This document shows positions 32,952-42,800 of a stretch of DNA of 64,000 bases, in pieces. Every line of letters starts with the position of its first letter. Position 1 is the first letter of the stretch. Both the position numbers and the translations under genes were made by a program. A model generated the notes under the pieces. It had not been told where the DNA came from and did no database searches. It worked only from the letters and a program-made list of their open reading frames with translations. The stretch covers positions 53,459 through 117,458 of the forward strand of contig CAJOFH010000002.1 in NCBI GenBank assembly GCA_905233845.1, given 5' to 3'. The DNA comes from an uncultured Muribaculaceae bacterium. Its GTDB lineage: Bacteria > Bacteroidota > Bacteroidia > Bacteroidales > Muribaculaceae.

Positions 32952-35900
32952 TTATTTAATAATCGCCTTGACAGTGCTTGTGCTGCCGTCGGTGTAGCGT
33001 GTGACAATGATGTTTACTCCCTTGAATGGAAGGTCACTCACCTGTCCTGCAACGTTGACATACTGGCGGCTCTTAACCATCTTGCCGTTCTCAACGGCAA
33101 TGCCTTCGATACCAGTGGTGTTGTCAACATAGATGGTGAGCTTAGCATATTGGCTCTTACCCTTCTGGGTTGCGCCAACAATCATAGCTCTGCCACTCTG
33201 GTCGACTTTAGCGTCAATGTTGAGCATACCATCAGCATCAACCGAGAGGTCGATGCCATCGCTCTCGATGTCGTGCAAAGCGGGAGCACCATTGACTGGG
33301 GCTGCTTCGCCCAGGTCTTCGAGAGAGTAGGTCACAGTTGAGCCATCCTCGTCAAGAGTGAAGATATCCTTCAAGTCGAGAGCCCAATTGCCCACCTTGT
33401 AGTAGAGCTCCTGCTCGCCAATAAGGTCGCGCTCGCAGTTGAAGTCATCAAGAGCGAAATAAGCAGCGGTGTTCAAGCCATACTGGCCTTTATCGCTACC
33501 GTCAATAAGGAATTGAACTTTTGCCACCTTACCTAGAGCGCTGAGGTCCATCCACTGCCAGGTGTCGAGGATGTAGTGGTCGAGAGCGTTCTCGCTGCGG
33601 TAGTCGGCGAGGTAGAAGTCCACACGAGCTGTCTCCTCTTCGTCGGCATCAAAGCCCACAGCTGTGAGCTTGAACCATGAACCCTGCGAGAATGCAGTAG
33701 CGAAGCCGTCGCCAACAGCCATGCCGTTGTAAGCATAGGCATTGTTGCTCACGTAAACACCCTTCAGGTTGTCTCCATCAGCACTATTGGTGATTTCAAT
33801 GAACTGTCCCTCGGGGAAGGCAATAGAGAAGTTGCTTGAACCATTGTGGCCTTCACCCACTGCACTGTGCCATTGGTCGGCAAGAGAAGCATAGTTAGTA
33901 GCAGTCTCGTTACTGAGCGAGTAGCCATACCAGTAGTTGTAGGATGGCCAAGCACCATTGTTGAAGTAGTAAGAACCGCTGTAGAAGCCGTCCTCAACCA
34001 TCATTTCGGTGGTGGGGTCATAAGCCCAATGGCTCTCCTCGTCGAGATAGTTGTCATCCATAGTACCAGTCACAGCCTCGCCAATCACACGCACACCAGT
34101 CTTGGCGGTAACTGTTTGACCGTCGGCACTTGTCACGGTGAGGCGATAGCCGTAAGAATACTCTGGAGTCACACTAAGTGTAGCCTCGTTGCCCACAACC
34201 TCATTCATCTGGTCGCGCCACTCATAGGTGTAAGGCTCGTCGCCACCAGCGATTACTGGAGTGATGGTAGCAGTCTCGCCAGAATTTATAGTGGCAGCCA
34301 CCTTATTGATGGTTGCAGTGAGAGGCTCTATGTGACGCAGAGTGGTAAACTCTTCGGTTTCTACCACATCGCTCTGCTCGCCAAGTGCGCTCACTACTAT
34401 GAGGTAGCCCTTGTAGGTAGTGTTCGGAGTAAGGTCGGTGAGGTTGGTGTTAACCTCGGTGTCGGCAGTAATGTCAACGCCTTCGGTAGCAAGCAGGTCA
34501 TCAACCGAAACAGCCTTAGGAGCTATGCCCTCGGGCTCGCCAGCTGCCTCTTCAACCTTGTAATAGAGCTTGCCGCTCACACTCCACTTGCTCTTGATTG
34601 TAGCAGTGGTCTCATCGATGTTAGTAACTGTTGGATAACCCTCGGCAATCTCAGGCTTCTCAACTACCACTTCGGCAAACTCGTAAGCACCTACCGTAGG
34701 AGTCTCGGCGTTTCGCTCCACTCCATCGGCATCGGTGGTGATAAAGTCAACAGGCATACCCATATTGAGGTTACCGGCACTCATCAGGTGCAGGTCGCTC
34801 TCGCTCATAAACTCGGCTTGCTCAACGATGTTGCCCGAGTTGCCCTCAAGTGCGTTGAGTGCGTCAATGTCGGTGTCGGCAAGAACAGTTGCACCATAGA
34901 ACGCGTTGTTAACGAACTTCGCCATACCATTGAAGTTGGCGTGGATGAACATCACGTTGCTTGATGTCAAGTTCTGGAACAAGTTGTTCTGCAGGAGCAT
35001 GCCAGCATAGTTGCGTGGGTTGCGGGTAGCTGTATAATAGCAGTAGCCACCATTACCAGCCATGCGCACGGTGTTGTTGTATAGAGAAATGTAAGCGTTG
35101 TCGCCGTCAATCTCAATACCTGCGCTGCTTGCGCTTGGAGAATTAGTTACGTTCACCACGTTGTTGTAAACGAGGATTGGCTGCTCGGCAGTGCCGTAGC
35201 TTTCCATGCGCAGCTGAATACCACCGCTGTAGTAAGTAGTTGCACTTGTCACCTTGTTGCCAGCGATAACCACGTTTCCGCGCACTCGGGCGAGGTCAAG
35301 TCCCCAGTATCCAGTCTTCTGGAGAGTAGACTGATAAATGGTGTTGTTCTCAATCACCATGTCATCCTCGTCGTAGACGTAGATACCCTTAGAGCCTTCG
35401 TTCACGGTATTGCCACGCACCACAAGACCCTTTTCACGAGTGAGTGCCACATAGTTGGTGCCACCAAGGGCGAATCCCATGTAACCACCCTCGAGGAGGT
35501 TGTTCTCGAATGTTGCGTAGTCGTTGTTGGTCTTATCTTCGCTACCTGCCGAAGTCTTCACCAGATAGATGCCACTGTAACCGCTGGTCACTGGTGTGGC
35601 CTTAACGTAGCAGCCACGCAGTGTGAAGTGACGGCTGCGGTCGTAGATTTGAACCACATAGCTGTACTCACTCTCCTTAGCTGGGATGAAACTCATCTTT
35701 TCGAGAGTGACATAAGGAGTGTTCTCGATGAATACCACGCCCTTCTTGTAAGACGAAGAGCCAGGCATGTATTCCGAGCTTCCCGAGCCTTTCACAATCA
35801 CGTTGTCACGGTTGCCGTTGAGGCTGGTGAAGGTGATAGTGTTCTGCTCGCCAGCGCCAGGAATAGCTGCGAACCAGATATTCTCGGCATAGGAGCCGTC

Positions 35901-38900
35901 CTCAACCTGGAAGGTCACAGCACCCTCAACACCGCCTTGCAGAGCAGTGATAGCCTCGGCAAAGCTATGATAATGAGCGTTGTCGCTTGCACCAATGATG
36001 TAGTTGCCACTGAGACCAGCCTTGATGTTGCGTGCAGCGGCGTCGCCAGTGATGGCGATGTCCTCACCATTGTTGAGACTCATGGCTTGAGCTGCAACGG
36101 TGTTACCAACTTCAGCATTCTCGGCAATGTCGTAGGTGAGCCACAGATAGTAGTCGCCATTGTCGGCAATCTGTAGTGGCTCGTCGAGAGTTATTACATT
36201 CTCGCCGTCGGCAACGGTAGTTGTAGCAAGCAGATTAGCATTGCTGAAGATGTCGCTGTGCTCGGTGTAATAGAGTTTGGCAGCAGTGATGTCGCTCACG
36301 CTGGTAGTACCAGTGGTATTGAACTTCACGCTATTGATTGCAATAGGATCCTTGTCGCCACTAACCTCGAGTTTGAGCTGCTGCATCACGTTGTCTTGCG
36401 AGTTGCGCATCACATCGTCGGTAGTGTTGGCAACTGCAATCGACTCAATGGTGTAAGGAGTCTTCTCGTGCAGACTTACCTCGATAGCCCATCCGTCGAG
36501 AGTTGTGGCGCTGTTGCCCTTGAAATCGACGGTGATAGCGCCATCTTCCGACTTACTTATCAATCCAACAGGACCATTAGTAGTAGAATATCCAGTGACT
36601 GTGCCTAAGATATTGTTGGCATCAACTCCCTGGCCGCTGTAAATCATCATCTTGCCTGAGCCAATGGAGAATGTACCCTTAGTGTCGAGCTGGACAGCCG
36701 AATTATCAACTCCAGGAACAAAGATTACCACACCGCTGAGGTTTGCCGATAATTTGCCATCGGCTCCGCCATCGTCGTAGAACATGAGCGGGTTGGTGAT
36801 GGTGATGACTGTGGTGTCGGGTTGCATCAGGAAGATGTACTTAACCACACGCACGCCCTCGGGGTCACCGTTCTCAACAGTAGTGACAACACCGTCGGCA
36901 TCGGTGAGAGAGACGAGTTTGGCGTCAACTTCGGCCTCGGCTTCTGCGTCAGCTTTAACATCAACAGTTACCCAGAAGTAGTTTGCAGCCTCGGCAAGAG
37001 CCTGCTCGCCAGTTATCTCAACCTCGCTTGAAGTGGGATTCTCAATGCTGCCAAAAGCAATAGCGCTGGCATAGTCGTTCTGATTGTTATAGAGCACGTT
37101 AACCTTGCTTACCGATGCCTCGCTGCCCTTAAGGTCAAGGTTTATCTTATTGATGACCTTGGTGGTGAGAGTTCCCTCGGTATTGACAACGAAATCAATG
37201 AGTTGGGCATTGTTTGCACCAGGAGCAAGCTCAGCAGTGCTAGTCTGGTTAACGGTAACATCCTTAATCTCCATATTATGGTTCTTGAATGGAGTCACAG
37301 TAGCAATCCATCCTGAAAGAGCATAATAGCTGCTAGTGGTCTTGGGGTTAAAGCGGATGGTCAGCGAACCATCGGCAGCAGTAGAACGAATCTTATGGCC
37401 AGGGCCAACGTCCTGCTCGCTGTTGTCCTTGAGGTTCCACAACAAGTTGGCGCTATTTACCTCGGTGCCGCTGTAAATCTCAAAGACGGCGTGGGTGCCG
37501 TAGCTTGAGCTAGCATAGTATACGTGGAAATCGCTGAAGTCAATCTCAGCCATATAGCCAGCCTCGGCAGGAGTGAAGGTGACGATGTAGTCGGCATCTA
37601 CGGTCTCATACTTGCCGTTGTAGCCTTCGGTGTCGGTGAATGTCCACGGACCGCTGATAACGTGGCTGTGAGAGCCTTGAGTGGCGTGGCACACGTTGTT
37701 GACGGTGCGAGTAGAGCTAACTGCAGCCTCAGGAACTTGAGTTGTCTCGCCCACGAGCACGTTGTCGAGCGACAGTGTGATTTCCTCGCCGTTCTGTGCC
37801 TCATCATTCAGGTCGAGTACTACAGCCACATAATTGTGACCCTCGATAAGCTCTTTCTCGCCAGTGATGGCGATGCTGGTGCCGCTAACCTCTACCTCGC
37901 CAAAGGGGTTGGTAGTTGTAAACTCGTTCTTCTTACCTAAATAATAAGCGCGTGCACGCGCGATATTCTTCACATCGGAAGCAGTAAGGTTAATACCCTT
38001 TAGGCTGAGAGGATTGGCAGTATTGTCGGTCTGCACGTCGATGACCAGCATCTGCACATTGGTGTCGCCGGCACTTACTGTAGCAGTAGATGCGGCCTCG
38101 CCAGTAACGGCGCTGAGCGTCATGTCGCCAGGCAAGAATTGGCTTACAATAGCCTCCCAACCGCTCTTTGGATAACCTGCCGTACTCTTGAGATATACGG
38201 TCATAGAGCCATCCTCGGCAGTCGATTTCACGATTTCAGGTTCATCGAGCAAGGTGGTGATGAGGTTTGCCTCGTTCACCTCACGACCATTGTAGAACTT
38301 GAACACATCATTGTAGCCTACAGATGAGGTGTTAAACAGGTCGAGCTTCGAGAAGTCAATCTTGATGGCGTTGCCCTCGGTAGCGGGAACAAAGGTAATT
38401 TGTCCCTCAAAGCCCTGAGTGATATTGCCGTCCTTACCACCATCGTCATAGAAGTTGTAAGGCACATCGCCCACAGTGATGACTTGTGGAGTAGTGGAGA
38501 TGAGCGCAATAGCGGGCTTGGCAACTGCTACAGGAGTACCAGCGGTGAACGGTGTAACGCCGTCAGGCTGTCCTGCTGTGGCAATCTTGGTGATGTCGAT
38601 GGCAGCCTTGGCGCCTGGAACGGCATAGCCCAAAAACTCTCCGGCAATCGAGAACTGGTTAGTGCCCTCGGTCAACGGTTGGTTGAGACTGAAGGTGTAG
38701 CCGTCACCATCGGCAGCCACTGTGGCCTCGATGGCGGTAGCACCCTTAAACGAAGGCTGTGATCCGGCATAGAGCCTAAGCTGCGAGGGATCGATAGCGT
38801 CCTCGTTGGTAGTAGCCTTGAAGGAGATGCTAGTCACCTCATCGGCATTCATCACGCCAGTAGCTGTAACTTCGGCTGTCGCGAAGTTGACTGCTTCGGT

Positions 38901-39503
38901 GGCAGTGGTGGTAGCATCCACGTTGTCGTAGTTGCTTGCCGCACCAGTCACAGTCATGTCCTCAAGGGTAATACATTTCACCGTTGCCTTCCAACCGTCA
39001 ATTGCTTTGGCATAACGGTAAAGGTAACCCACCGAGATGATGCCTGAGGCATCGGTGGCGGTGTAGGTCAGATTCTCATAGGTGCCGTCAAGCTTCTCGA
39101 GCACGTTGCCAGAGGGCAATGTAGACGAAGCTGTGACACCACTTGTTGTGGTAGCATAGCCAAACGTCCCGTTGGGGTCGGGGTCGCCAGCATACACGTT
39201 CACGTAAGCAGGCCAGCTAGTGCCGTCGTTGCGCACGTCAAGTCTCTGGAAGGTGAGCTGGATAGCCATACCTTCGGCGGGCTTGAACACCGTGAGCGAC
39301 TGCGAGTTGTTGCTGCTCGATGACGAAATGCCCTGGTAACCATTCATGTCGTAGAAGGTAATCACCTCATCGGCGGCAACTTCTATGGTCTGCTTGCCAA
39401 ATTGCAGCTGATTGACCACACGGTCGGCACGTGCAGGCAGTGCCATTGCCGCAGCGATCATTATCAGCGCAAAAATTTTGGAAAGTAAACTTAGTTGCTT
39501 CAT
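32952..39503 (-). CDS. Giant multidomain surface protein (2183 residues) with CUB-like, beta-helix and DUF4465-like domains, behind a B12 riboswitch
   Basis: Signal peptide (about 1-26). Four CUB-like modules (near 30-165, 335-455, 610-745, 900-1020; marked by FYDDGG.DG and ..GW.A.V) alternate with BNR-associated N-terminal-like modules (for example NGDYYLWLTYDIAENAEVGN). A right-handed beta-helix spans about 1170-1570 (repeating N-V-I/ENN turns). Fibronectin/Ig-like parts follow, then a DUF4465-like domain at about 1810-2025 (NGAWPSYNYWYGYSLSN, YALDDF-type end). The last about 70 residues are a type IX-like sorting domain ending in VTRYTDGST. DUF4465 proteins (BtuH) in Bacteroides bind cobalamin, as I recall. 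With a cobalamin riboswitch in its leader, a role in B12 capture is likely but unproven. Confidence 0.9.
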   Translation of the reverse strand: MKQLSLLSKIFALIMIAAAMALPARADRVVNQLQFGKQTIEVAADEVITFYDMNGYQGISSSSSNNSQSLTVFKPAEGMAIQLTFQRLDVRNDGTSWPAYVNVYAGDPDPNGTFGYATTTSGVTASSTLPSGNVLEKLDGTYENLTYTATDASGIISVGYLYRYAKAIDGWKATVKCITLEDMTVTGAASNYDNVDATTTATEAVNFATAEVTATGVMNADEVTSISFKATTNEDAIDPSQLRLYAGSQPSFKGATAIEATVAADGDGYTFSLNQPLTEGTNQFSIAGEFLGYAVPGAKAAIDITKIATAGQPDGVTPFTAGTPVAVAKPAIALISTTPQVITVGDVPYNFYDDGGKDGNITQGFEGQITFVPATEGNAIKIDFSKLDLFNTSSVGYNDVFKFYNGREVNEANLITTLLDEPEIVKSTAEDGSMTVYLKSTAGYPKSGWEAIVSQFLPGDMTLSAVTGEAASTATVSAGDTNVQMLVIDVQTDNTANPLSLKGINLTASDVKNIARARAYYLGKKNEFTTTNPFGEVEVSGTSIAITGEKELIEGHNYVAVVLDLNDEAQNGEEITLSLDNVLVGETTQVPEAAVSSTRTVNNVCHATQGSHSHVISGPWTFTDTEGYNGKYETVDADYIVTFTPAEAGYMAEIDFSDFHVYYASSSYGTHAVFEIYSGTEVNSANLLWNLKDNSEQDVGPGHKIRSTAADGSLTIRFNPKTTSSYYALSGWIATVTPFKNHNMEIKDVTVNQTSTAELAPGANNAQLIDFVVNTEGTLTTKVINKINLDLKGSEASVSKVNVLYNNQNDYASAIAFGSIENPTSSEVEITGEQALAEAANYFWVTVDVKADAEAEAEVDAKLVSLTDADGVVTTVENGDPEGVRVVKYIFLMQPDTTVITITNPLMFYDDGGADGKLSANLSGVVIFVPGVDNSAVQLDTKGTFSIGSGKMMIYSGQGVDANNILGTVTGYSTTNGPVGLISKSEDGAITVDFKGNSATTLDGWAIEVSLHEKTPYTIESIAVANTTDDVMRNSQDNVMQQLKLEVSGDKDPIAINSVKFNTTGTTSVSDITAAKLYYTEHSDIFSNANLLATTTVADGENVITLDEPLQIADNGDYYLWLTYDIAENAEVGNTVAAQAMSLNNGEDIAITGDAAARNIKAGLSGNYIIGASDNAHYHSFAEAITALQGGVEGAVTFQVEDGSYAENIWFAAIPGAGEQNTITFTSLNGNRDNVIVKGSGSSEYMPGSSSYKKGVVFIENTPYVTLEKMSFIPAKESEYSYVVQIYDRSRHFTLRGCYVKATPVTSGYSGIYLVKTSAGSEDKTNNDYATFENNLLEGGYMGFALGGTNYVALTREKGLVVRGNTVNEGSKGIYVYDEDDMVIENNTIYQSTLQKTGYWGLDLARVRGNVVIAGNKVTSATTYYSGGIQLRMESYGTAEQPILVYNNVVNVTNSPSASSAGIEIDGDNAYISLYNNTVRMAGNGGYCYYTATRNPRNYAGMLLQNNLFQNLTSSNVMFIHANFNGMAKFVNNAFYGATVLADTDIDALNALEGNSGNIVEQAEFMSESDLHLMSAGNLNMGMPVDFITTDADGVERNAETPTVGAYEFAEVVVEKPEIAEGYPTVTNIDETTATIKSKWSVSGKLYYKVEEAAGEPEGIAPKAVSVDDLLATEGVDITADTEVNTNLTDLTPNTTYKGYLIVVSALGEQSDVVETEEFTTLRHIEPLTATINKVAATINSGETATITPVIAGGDEPYTYEWRDQMNEVVGNEATLSVTPEYSYGYRLTVTSADGQTVTAKTGVRVIGEAVTGTMDDNYLDEESHWAYDPTTEMMVEDGFYSGSYYFNNGAWPSYNYWYGYSLSNETATNYASLADQWHSAVGEGHNGSSNFSIAFPEGQFIEITNSADGDNLKGVYVSNNAYAYNGMAVGDGFATAFSQGSWFKLTAVGFDADEEETARVDFYLADYRSENALDHYILDTWQWMDLSALGKVAKVQFLIDGSDKGQYGLNTAAYFALDDFNCERDLIGEQELYYKVGNWALDLKDIFTLDEDGSTVTYSLEDLGEAAPVNGAPALHDIESDGIDLSVDADGMLNIDAKVDQSGRAMIVGATQKGKSQYAKLTIYVDNTTGIEGIAVENGKMVKSRQYVNVAGQVSDLPFKGVNIIVTRYTDGSTSTVKAIIK

Positions 39504-39721
39504 TGTTAATAAATTATGTTAGTTAAACGTCATTTACCCTTGTTATGCTCTTGGGAAAACGACGAAACACAATGAAGCGACAGCATCAAGCAATAAGACG
39601 CATTTTTAGCCAGCAATGGCTACAAACACAACAAAGCTTTACCTTTACAATCGGGTATAGCAATAGAAAACCAGCCTTGTGTTCCTGCCCTAATTCCACG
39701 AGAGCACGAATTATTTAACAA

Positions 39722-39925
39722 CAATGCGGCAGGTCTTCTGGCTCATTCCCATCGCTCGCCTTGGGGCCTTCCCACCAGCAAAATGCTGGCAGTGACCGAA
39801 AATTCAGAAAATTCGGCAAGCGACAATGTTGGGGGAAAATACAGCAGCGGGTTCTGCCCAGGATTCTCACCTGTGTTCCCTTTTCAGCCACCAGTGGAGC
39901 GAGTGCTCATAGTGGCCACCACATT
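39722..39925 (-). promoter_or_regulatory. Cobalamin riboswitch
   Basis: Read on the minus strand, conserved parts appear in the correct order: GGGAA, CAGGTGAGAATCCTG, CCCGCTGCTGTA, GTCACTG (B12-box core), GGGAAGG, GCGAGCGATGGG, GAGCCAGAAGACCTGCC. It ends about 220 bases before the start of the 2183-residue surface protein on the same strand, with no gene between. Such elements usually shut off expression when B12 is plentiful. Confidence 0.95.
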
Positions 39926-39934
39926 ATCACACCG

Positions 39935-39966
39935 CAAAGATACAAATACATTTTCACATCACCAAA
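39935..39966 (-). promoter_or_regulatory. Promoter of the riboswitch-controlled gene
   Basis: Minus strand TTTG (39966-39963), 20 bases, TATCTTTG (39942-39935): a full Bacteroidota consensus immediately upstream of the riboswitch. Confidence 0.85.
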
Positions 39967-40326
39967 ACAAATCCCAAATTTCGTGTCTAATATCATTAAT
40001 TATCTGGTTTTTATCTGCTGTTATCTGCTTTTCATCAAAAAAATCAACAACTTATTATTGGCAACTGAAAACTAATTACTTTGCAACAATTCAAATAACT
40101 ACAAAAGAAAAAATATTAAACAATAGCCTCAATAAGTTCAACAACTCATTGAAATTCGACACCTAACCCAAAGCTATAAAATTAAAATTTTAGCGCTACA
40201 GCGCAACCCGAGCCTCATAGTTGTAACTTTATGCGTAAGCAGGCTTTGTGACCACGAAGTGGCAGCTATTTGAGATTATCCCAGCATAGTTGTTTTTCAT
40301 CTCGAAAAGTTACACCTCGCGGTGTC
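39967..40326. other. Non-coding stretch between riboswitch promoter and abiE terminator
   Basis: Apart from AT-rich sequence and a few short inverted repeats (AGCGC-type near 40191-40205), nothing coding or structured is convincing. Confidence 0.5.
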
Positions 40327-40354
40327 AAAAAGCCGCGCAAGCGCGGATTTTTTT
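40327..40354 (-). terminator. Bidirectional terminator after the abiE operon
   Basis: CCGCGC-AA-GCGCGG hairpin (40333-40346) with T runs on both strands. On the minus strand it ends the toxin-antitoxin transcript 50 bases beyond the stop. Confidence 0.85.
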
Positions 40355-40394
40355 AAATATTTTAAGCGTGGAACGCGCCCTCCGAGCATCAAGG

Positions 40395-41183
40395 TTAGCA
40401 GCACAACTGGTCGATAACACTGTCGAAGAGCGATATCTTATTCGCTTGAGTATCATTGATTAACAGGTGGGCAAAATCCTTACTTTTCTTATTTAAGTCT
40501 ATAGTTTCCAGCACTTTGTAAAGTGCTTTCCTTAGAGACTCAGGGCTATCTATTCCACACTTCTTTTTCAAGAAATCATAGTTGGGCCTGGTAAATGCCG
40601 ACAGGAACATCAAGTCATAGAAATCACGCCCCTTTCCACGACTAATCAGTGCCGATATTTTCATTGAGCAGATAATGTCGAGCGGTGCACAACGTATCAA
40701 AAAGGTGTATCCAAACTTGTTGATCGTCGCAATGTGTGGAACATAATCAACACCTTGGTCTTGTGCTTCAATTTTCAGGAGCAGTCTTTCGTCTTTATGC
40801 CCCGATAGGTTAAGCTCAAAAAGTAGCTCAGGAAAGTAGATATTTCGACGGAAAGCCGTCAGTTTGGCATTCGCCTTATCTCGTGCCACAGCGTTAATGC
40901 CATTACGTTGCAACTGTTGAATGACACTGTCGGTCATCTCCATGAATTCATCTTGGCTCAGTTGTTTGCAGTCAAAGTCTAAATCCTCTGAAAAACGATT
41001 AATGCCATAAATGTGGCGCAAACAAGTACCACCTATAAATGTGAGTTTGGTCGAGAATTTTGATGTGGACAAATAATCAAGAATCATCACTTGAAGATAT
41101 TCCTTAAGCATCAGTTTCTCAAAACGGCTGTTTTCGACTATATAGGAAGGATAAAAGTTGTGTATGTACTGTAAGTCAATCAT
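40395..41183 (-). CDS. AbiEii-type nucleotidyltransferase toxin
   Basis: A 262-residue protein of the AbiEii/AbiGii family, toxins of type IV-like toxin-antitoxin and abortive-infection systems. The nucleotidyltransferase motif FIGGTCLRHIYGINRFSEDLDF has Gly51-52 and the metal-binding Asp67/Asp69, followed by LLKIEAQ and RGKGRDFYDLMFL, the second conserved acidic region. The related MenT and AbiEii enzymes add nucleotides to tRNA or use NTPs to stop growth. The start overlaps the antitoxin gene by 8 bases, as expected for coupled synthesis. Confidence 0.9.
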   Translation of the reverse strand: MIDLQYIHNFYPSYIVENSRFEKLMLKEYLQVMILDYLSTSKFSTKLTFIGGTCLRHIYGINRFSEDLDFDCKQLSQDEFMEMTDSVIQQLQRNGINAVARDKANAKLTAFRRNIYFPELLFELNLSGHKDERLLLKIEAQDQGVDYVPHIATINKFGYTFLIRCAPLDIICSMKISALISRGKGRDFYDLMFLSAFTRPNYDFLKKKCGIDSPESLRKALYKVLETIDLNKKSKDFAHLLINDTQANKISLFDSVIDQLCC

Positions 41184-41796
41184 TGCGGTAAACTTTAATT
41201 ATATTGTCGAATCGCTTGTTTAGCGACTTGTTATTAAAAATCTTCAAAAATTCCATGGTCTTCAGCCAGTCAAAATCCTCACTCATATAATCTTCGTCAA
41301 GGCGCAGTTCAATCATGTCGTCAACACTCTTGATACTTGGATTGAGATAGAGCAAGTCGAGCAATGCCTTTTCGGGTGTCGCTATGAAAAACGATCTCTG
41401 GCTTGAGCCATTGACAGGCATGTAACCCCAAAAAAGTTCAAATTTCAGGTGCTTATAGACAAATGTGCCAAATTCATTTGTAAAAGAACAAGTTTTCAAA
41501 GTTGTTGCACAAGTCGTCTGAGCCACAAATTCTGGTATCATTCCATAATAAGCCAATGCCGAATAACCGGTTATGTAGCTTGGACGACACATCACGCAAG
41601 AGGCTATGAAGTTAGAATTTGGACTCTTTATCCATTCCTTGAATGCATATACGCCATTGCGCAGTTGCACTATGTATCCTTTTGCCACCCAACGTGTTAA
41701 CGATGTGCGATTGAACGATGGATCCAACAATTTAACTTGATTGATATCAATACAACCAAATGCCGAAAAGGTTCTATAGAAATCTAAATATCGCAT
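41176..41796 (-). CDS. AbiEi-type antitoxin / transcriptional regulator
   Basis: A 206-residue partner of the AbiEii toxin. The N-terminal winged-helix part (INQVKLLDPSFNRTSLTRWVAKGYIVQLRNGVYAF) is typical of AbiEi, followed by the C-terminal region that neutralises the toxin (ITGYSALAYYGMIPE, FFIATPEKALLDLLYLNPS). AbiEi proteins repress their own promoter by binding inverted repeats; a perfect 11-bp inverted repeat lies directly upstream (41801-41840). It is first in the operon, 8-base overlap with the toxin gene. Confidence 0.88.
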   Translation of the reverse strand: MRYLDFYRTFSAFGCIDINQVKLLDPSFNRTSLTRWVAKGYIVQLRNGVYAFKEWIKSPNSNFIASCVMCRPSYITGYSALAYYGMIPEFVAQTTCATTLKTCSFTNEFGTFVYKHLKFELFWGYMPVNGSSQRSFFIATPEKALLDLLYLNPSIKSVDDMIELRLDEDYMSEDFDWLKTMEFLKIFNNKSLNKRFDNIIKVYRND

Positions 41797-41800
41797 AGTT

Positions 41801-41849
41801 TATTTCTAAAACGATGCAAATTTACAACATTTTAGAAATAAAATGCAAT
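41801..41849 (-). promoter_or_regulatory. abiE promoter with an 11-bp inverted-repeat operator
   Basis: TATTTCTAAAA (41801-41811) and TTTTAGAAATA (41830-41840) are perfect inverted repeats. Between them, on the minus strand, is TAAATTTG (41824-41817), a -7 box; ATTG at about 41849-41846 could be -33. A bound dimer would cover the promoter. Confidence 0.75.
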
Positions 41850-42017
41850 TTTTTTGGTAATTTTTTCTGTCGTTTCAGCTCATTTCAATCATTACCGCCT
41901 AAGCGCGAAAATTTTAACGCCCTTGGGCGCAATATCAATTTTAGCCGCAGTGCTTCTAATTTCCTCGCTTGCGCGGCAAACATTCATGACGAGCATGCGA
42001 AGTTTTTGAGTCTCTTT

Positions 42018-42044
42018 CTGTCATATTGACAGCCTATTTAGGCT
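42018..42044 (+). promoter_or_regulatory. Two adjoining palindromes upstream of hsp20
   Basis: CTGTCA-TAT-TGACAG (42018-42032) overlaps AGCCTA-TT-TAGGCT (42031-42044), about 195 bases before the hsp20 start. A related GTCATTTTGTC lies at 42072-42082. They are candidate stress-response operator sites; no regulator is identified. Confidence 0.4.
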
Positions 42045-42237
42045 AATTACTGTAATTATGGCACATAATACGTCATTTTGTCGGGAAATATTATTATTAG
42101 TGTGGTGGCACTGGGTTTGCAAACTATCAAAGTGAGCTCGCGAGGGAGTTTGCTAAACGCAGACAACGTAACAACACGAGCCAGAGACACTACTAGACAT
42201 CATTATTAACAACTTTAAAATATAGGAGATTAAAATT

Positions 42238-42669
42238 ATGTTACTTGCACGTAGAAATTCAAACTGGTTACCCGATGTTTTCAACGACTTCTTCGACACC
42301 GACTTCATGCCCAAGGCATGCACCACAGCACCAGCCATCAACGTTATTGAGAAGAAGGACGAGTATGATGTAGAGCTTGCTGCTCCAGGCATGACCAAGG
42401 ACGACTTCAAGGTAAGCCTTGACGAGGATCGCAACCTGGTAGTGGAGCTTGACAAGAAGGTTGAGAAGTGCGAGGAGAACAAAGACTGCGGTCACTACCT
42501 GCGCCGCGAGTTCTCTTACACCAAGTTCCACCAGACATTGCTGCTGCCCGACGACGTGAACCGCGACACTATCAGCGCCACTGTTGAGAACGGCGTACTC
42601 AAGGTTGTGCTCCCAAAAATCAACCCTCAGGACATGAAGAAGGAGCGCACTATGATTGAGATTCAGTAA
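42238..42669 (+). CDS. Hsp20 / alpha-crystallin small heat-shock chaperone
   Basis: A 143-residue small heat-shock protein that holds unfolding proteins in the cytosol. The alpha-crystallin domain spans about 35-140: INVIEKKDEYDVELAAPGMTKDDFKVSLD, then RREFSYTKFHQTLLLP and the conserved ENGVLKVVLPK. The C-terminal IEIQ supplies the I-x-I type anchor. Length is normal. Palindromes lie in the upstream region and a hairpin terminator follows at 42801. Confidence 0.95.
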   Translation: MLLARRNSNWLPDVFNDFFDTDFMPKACTTAPAINVIEKKDEYDVELAAPGMTKDDFKVSLDEDRNLVVELDKKVEKCEENKDCGHYLRREFSYTKFHQTLLLPDDVNRDTISATVENGVLKVVLPKINPQDMKKERTMIEIQ

Positions 42670-42800
42670 AGCAAACTAAGGAGTCATAAGGAACAAAAGG
42701 AATAAAACTTCCTACTTAAAGAATTGGCTCACCAGCATATTTAGATTTAGTTATTAGTTTTTTGGTTATTTGGTTAATTAATTTTTGATTTATCCCAAAA

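Noticed and set aside
33846..34964. A 372-codon frame on the plus strand
   Set aside because: It lies inside the giant minus-strand gene and mirrors its codon structure.
39761..40166. Two plus-strand frames of 104 and 127 codons
   Set aside because: They overlap the cobalamin riboswitch and its promoter, and their translations have no protein-like features.
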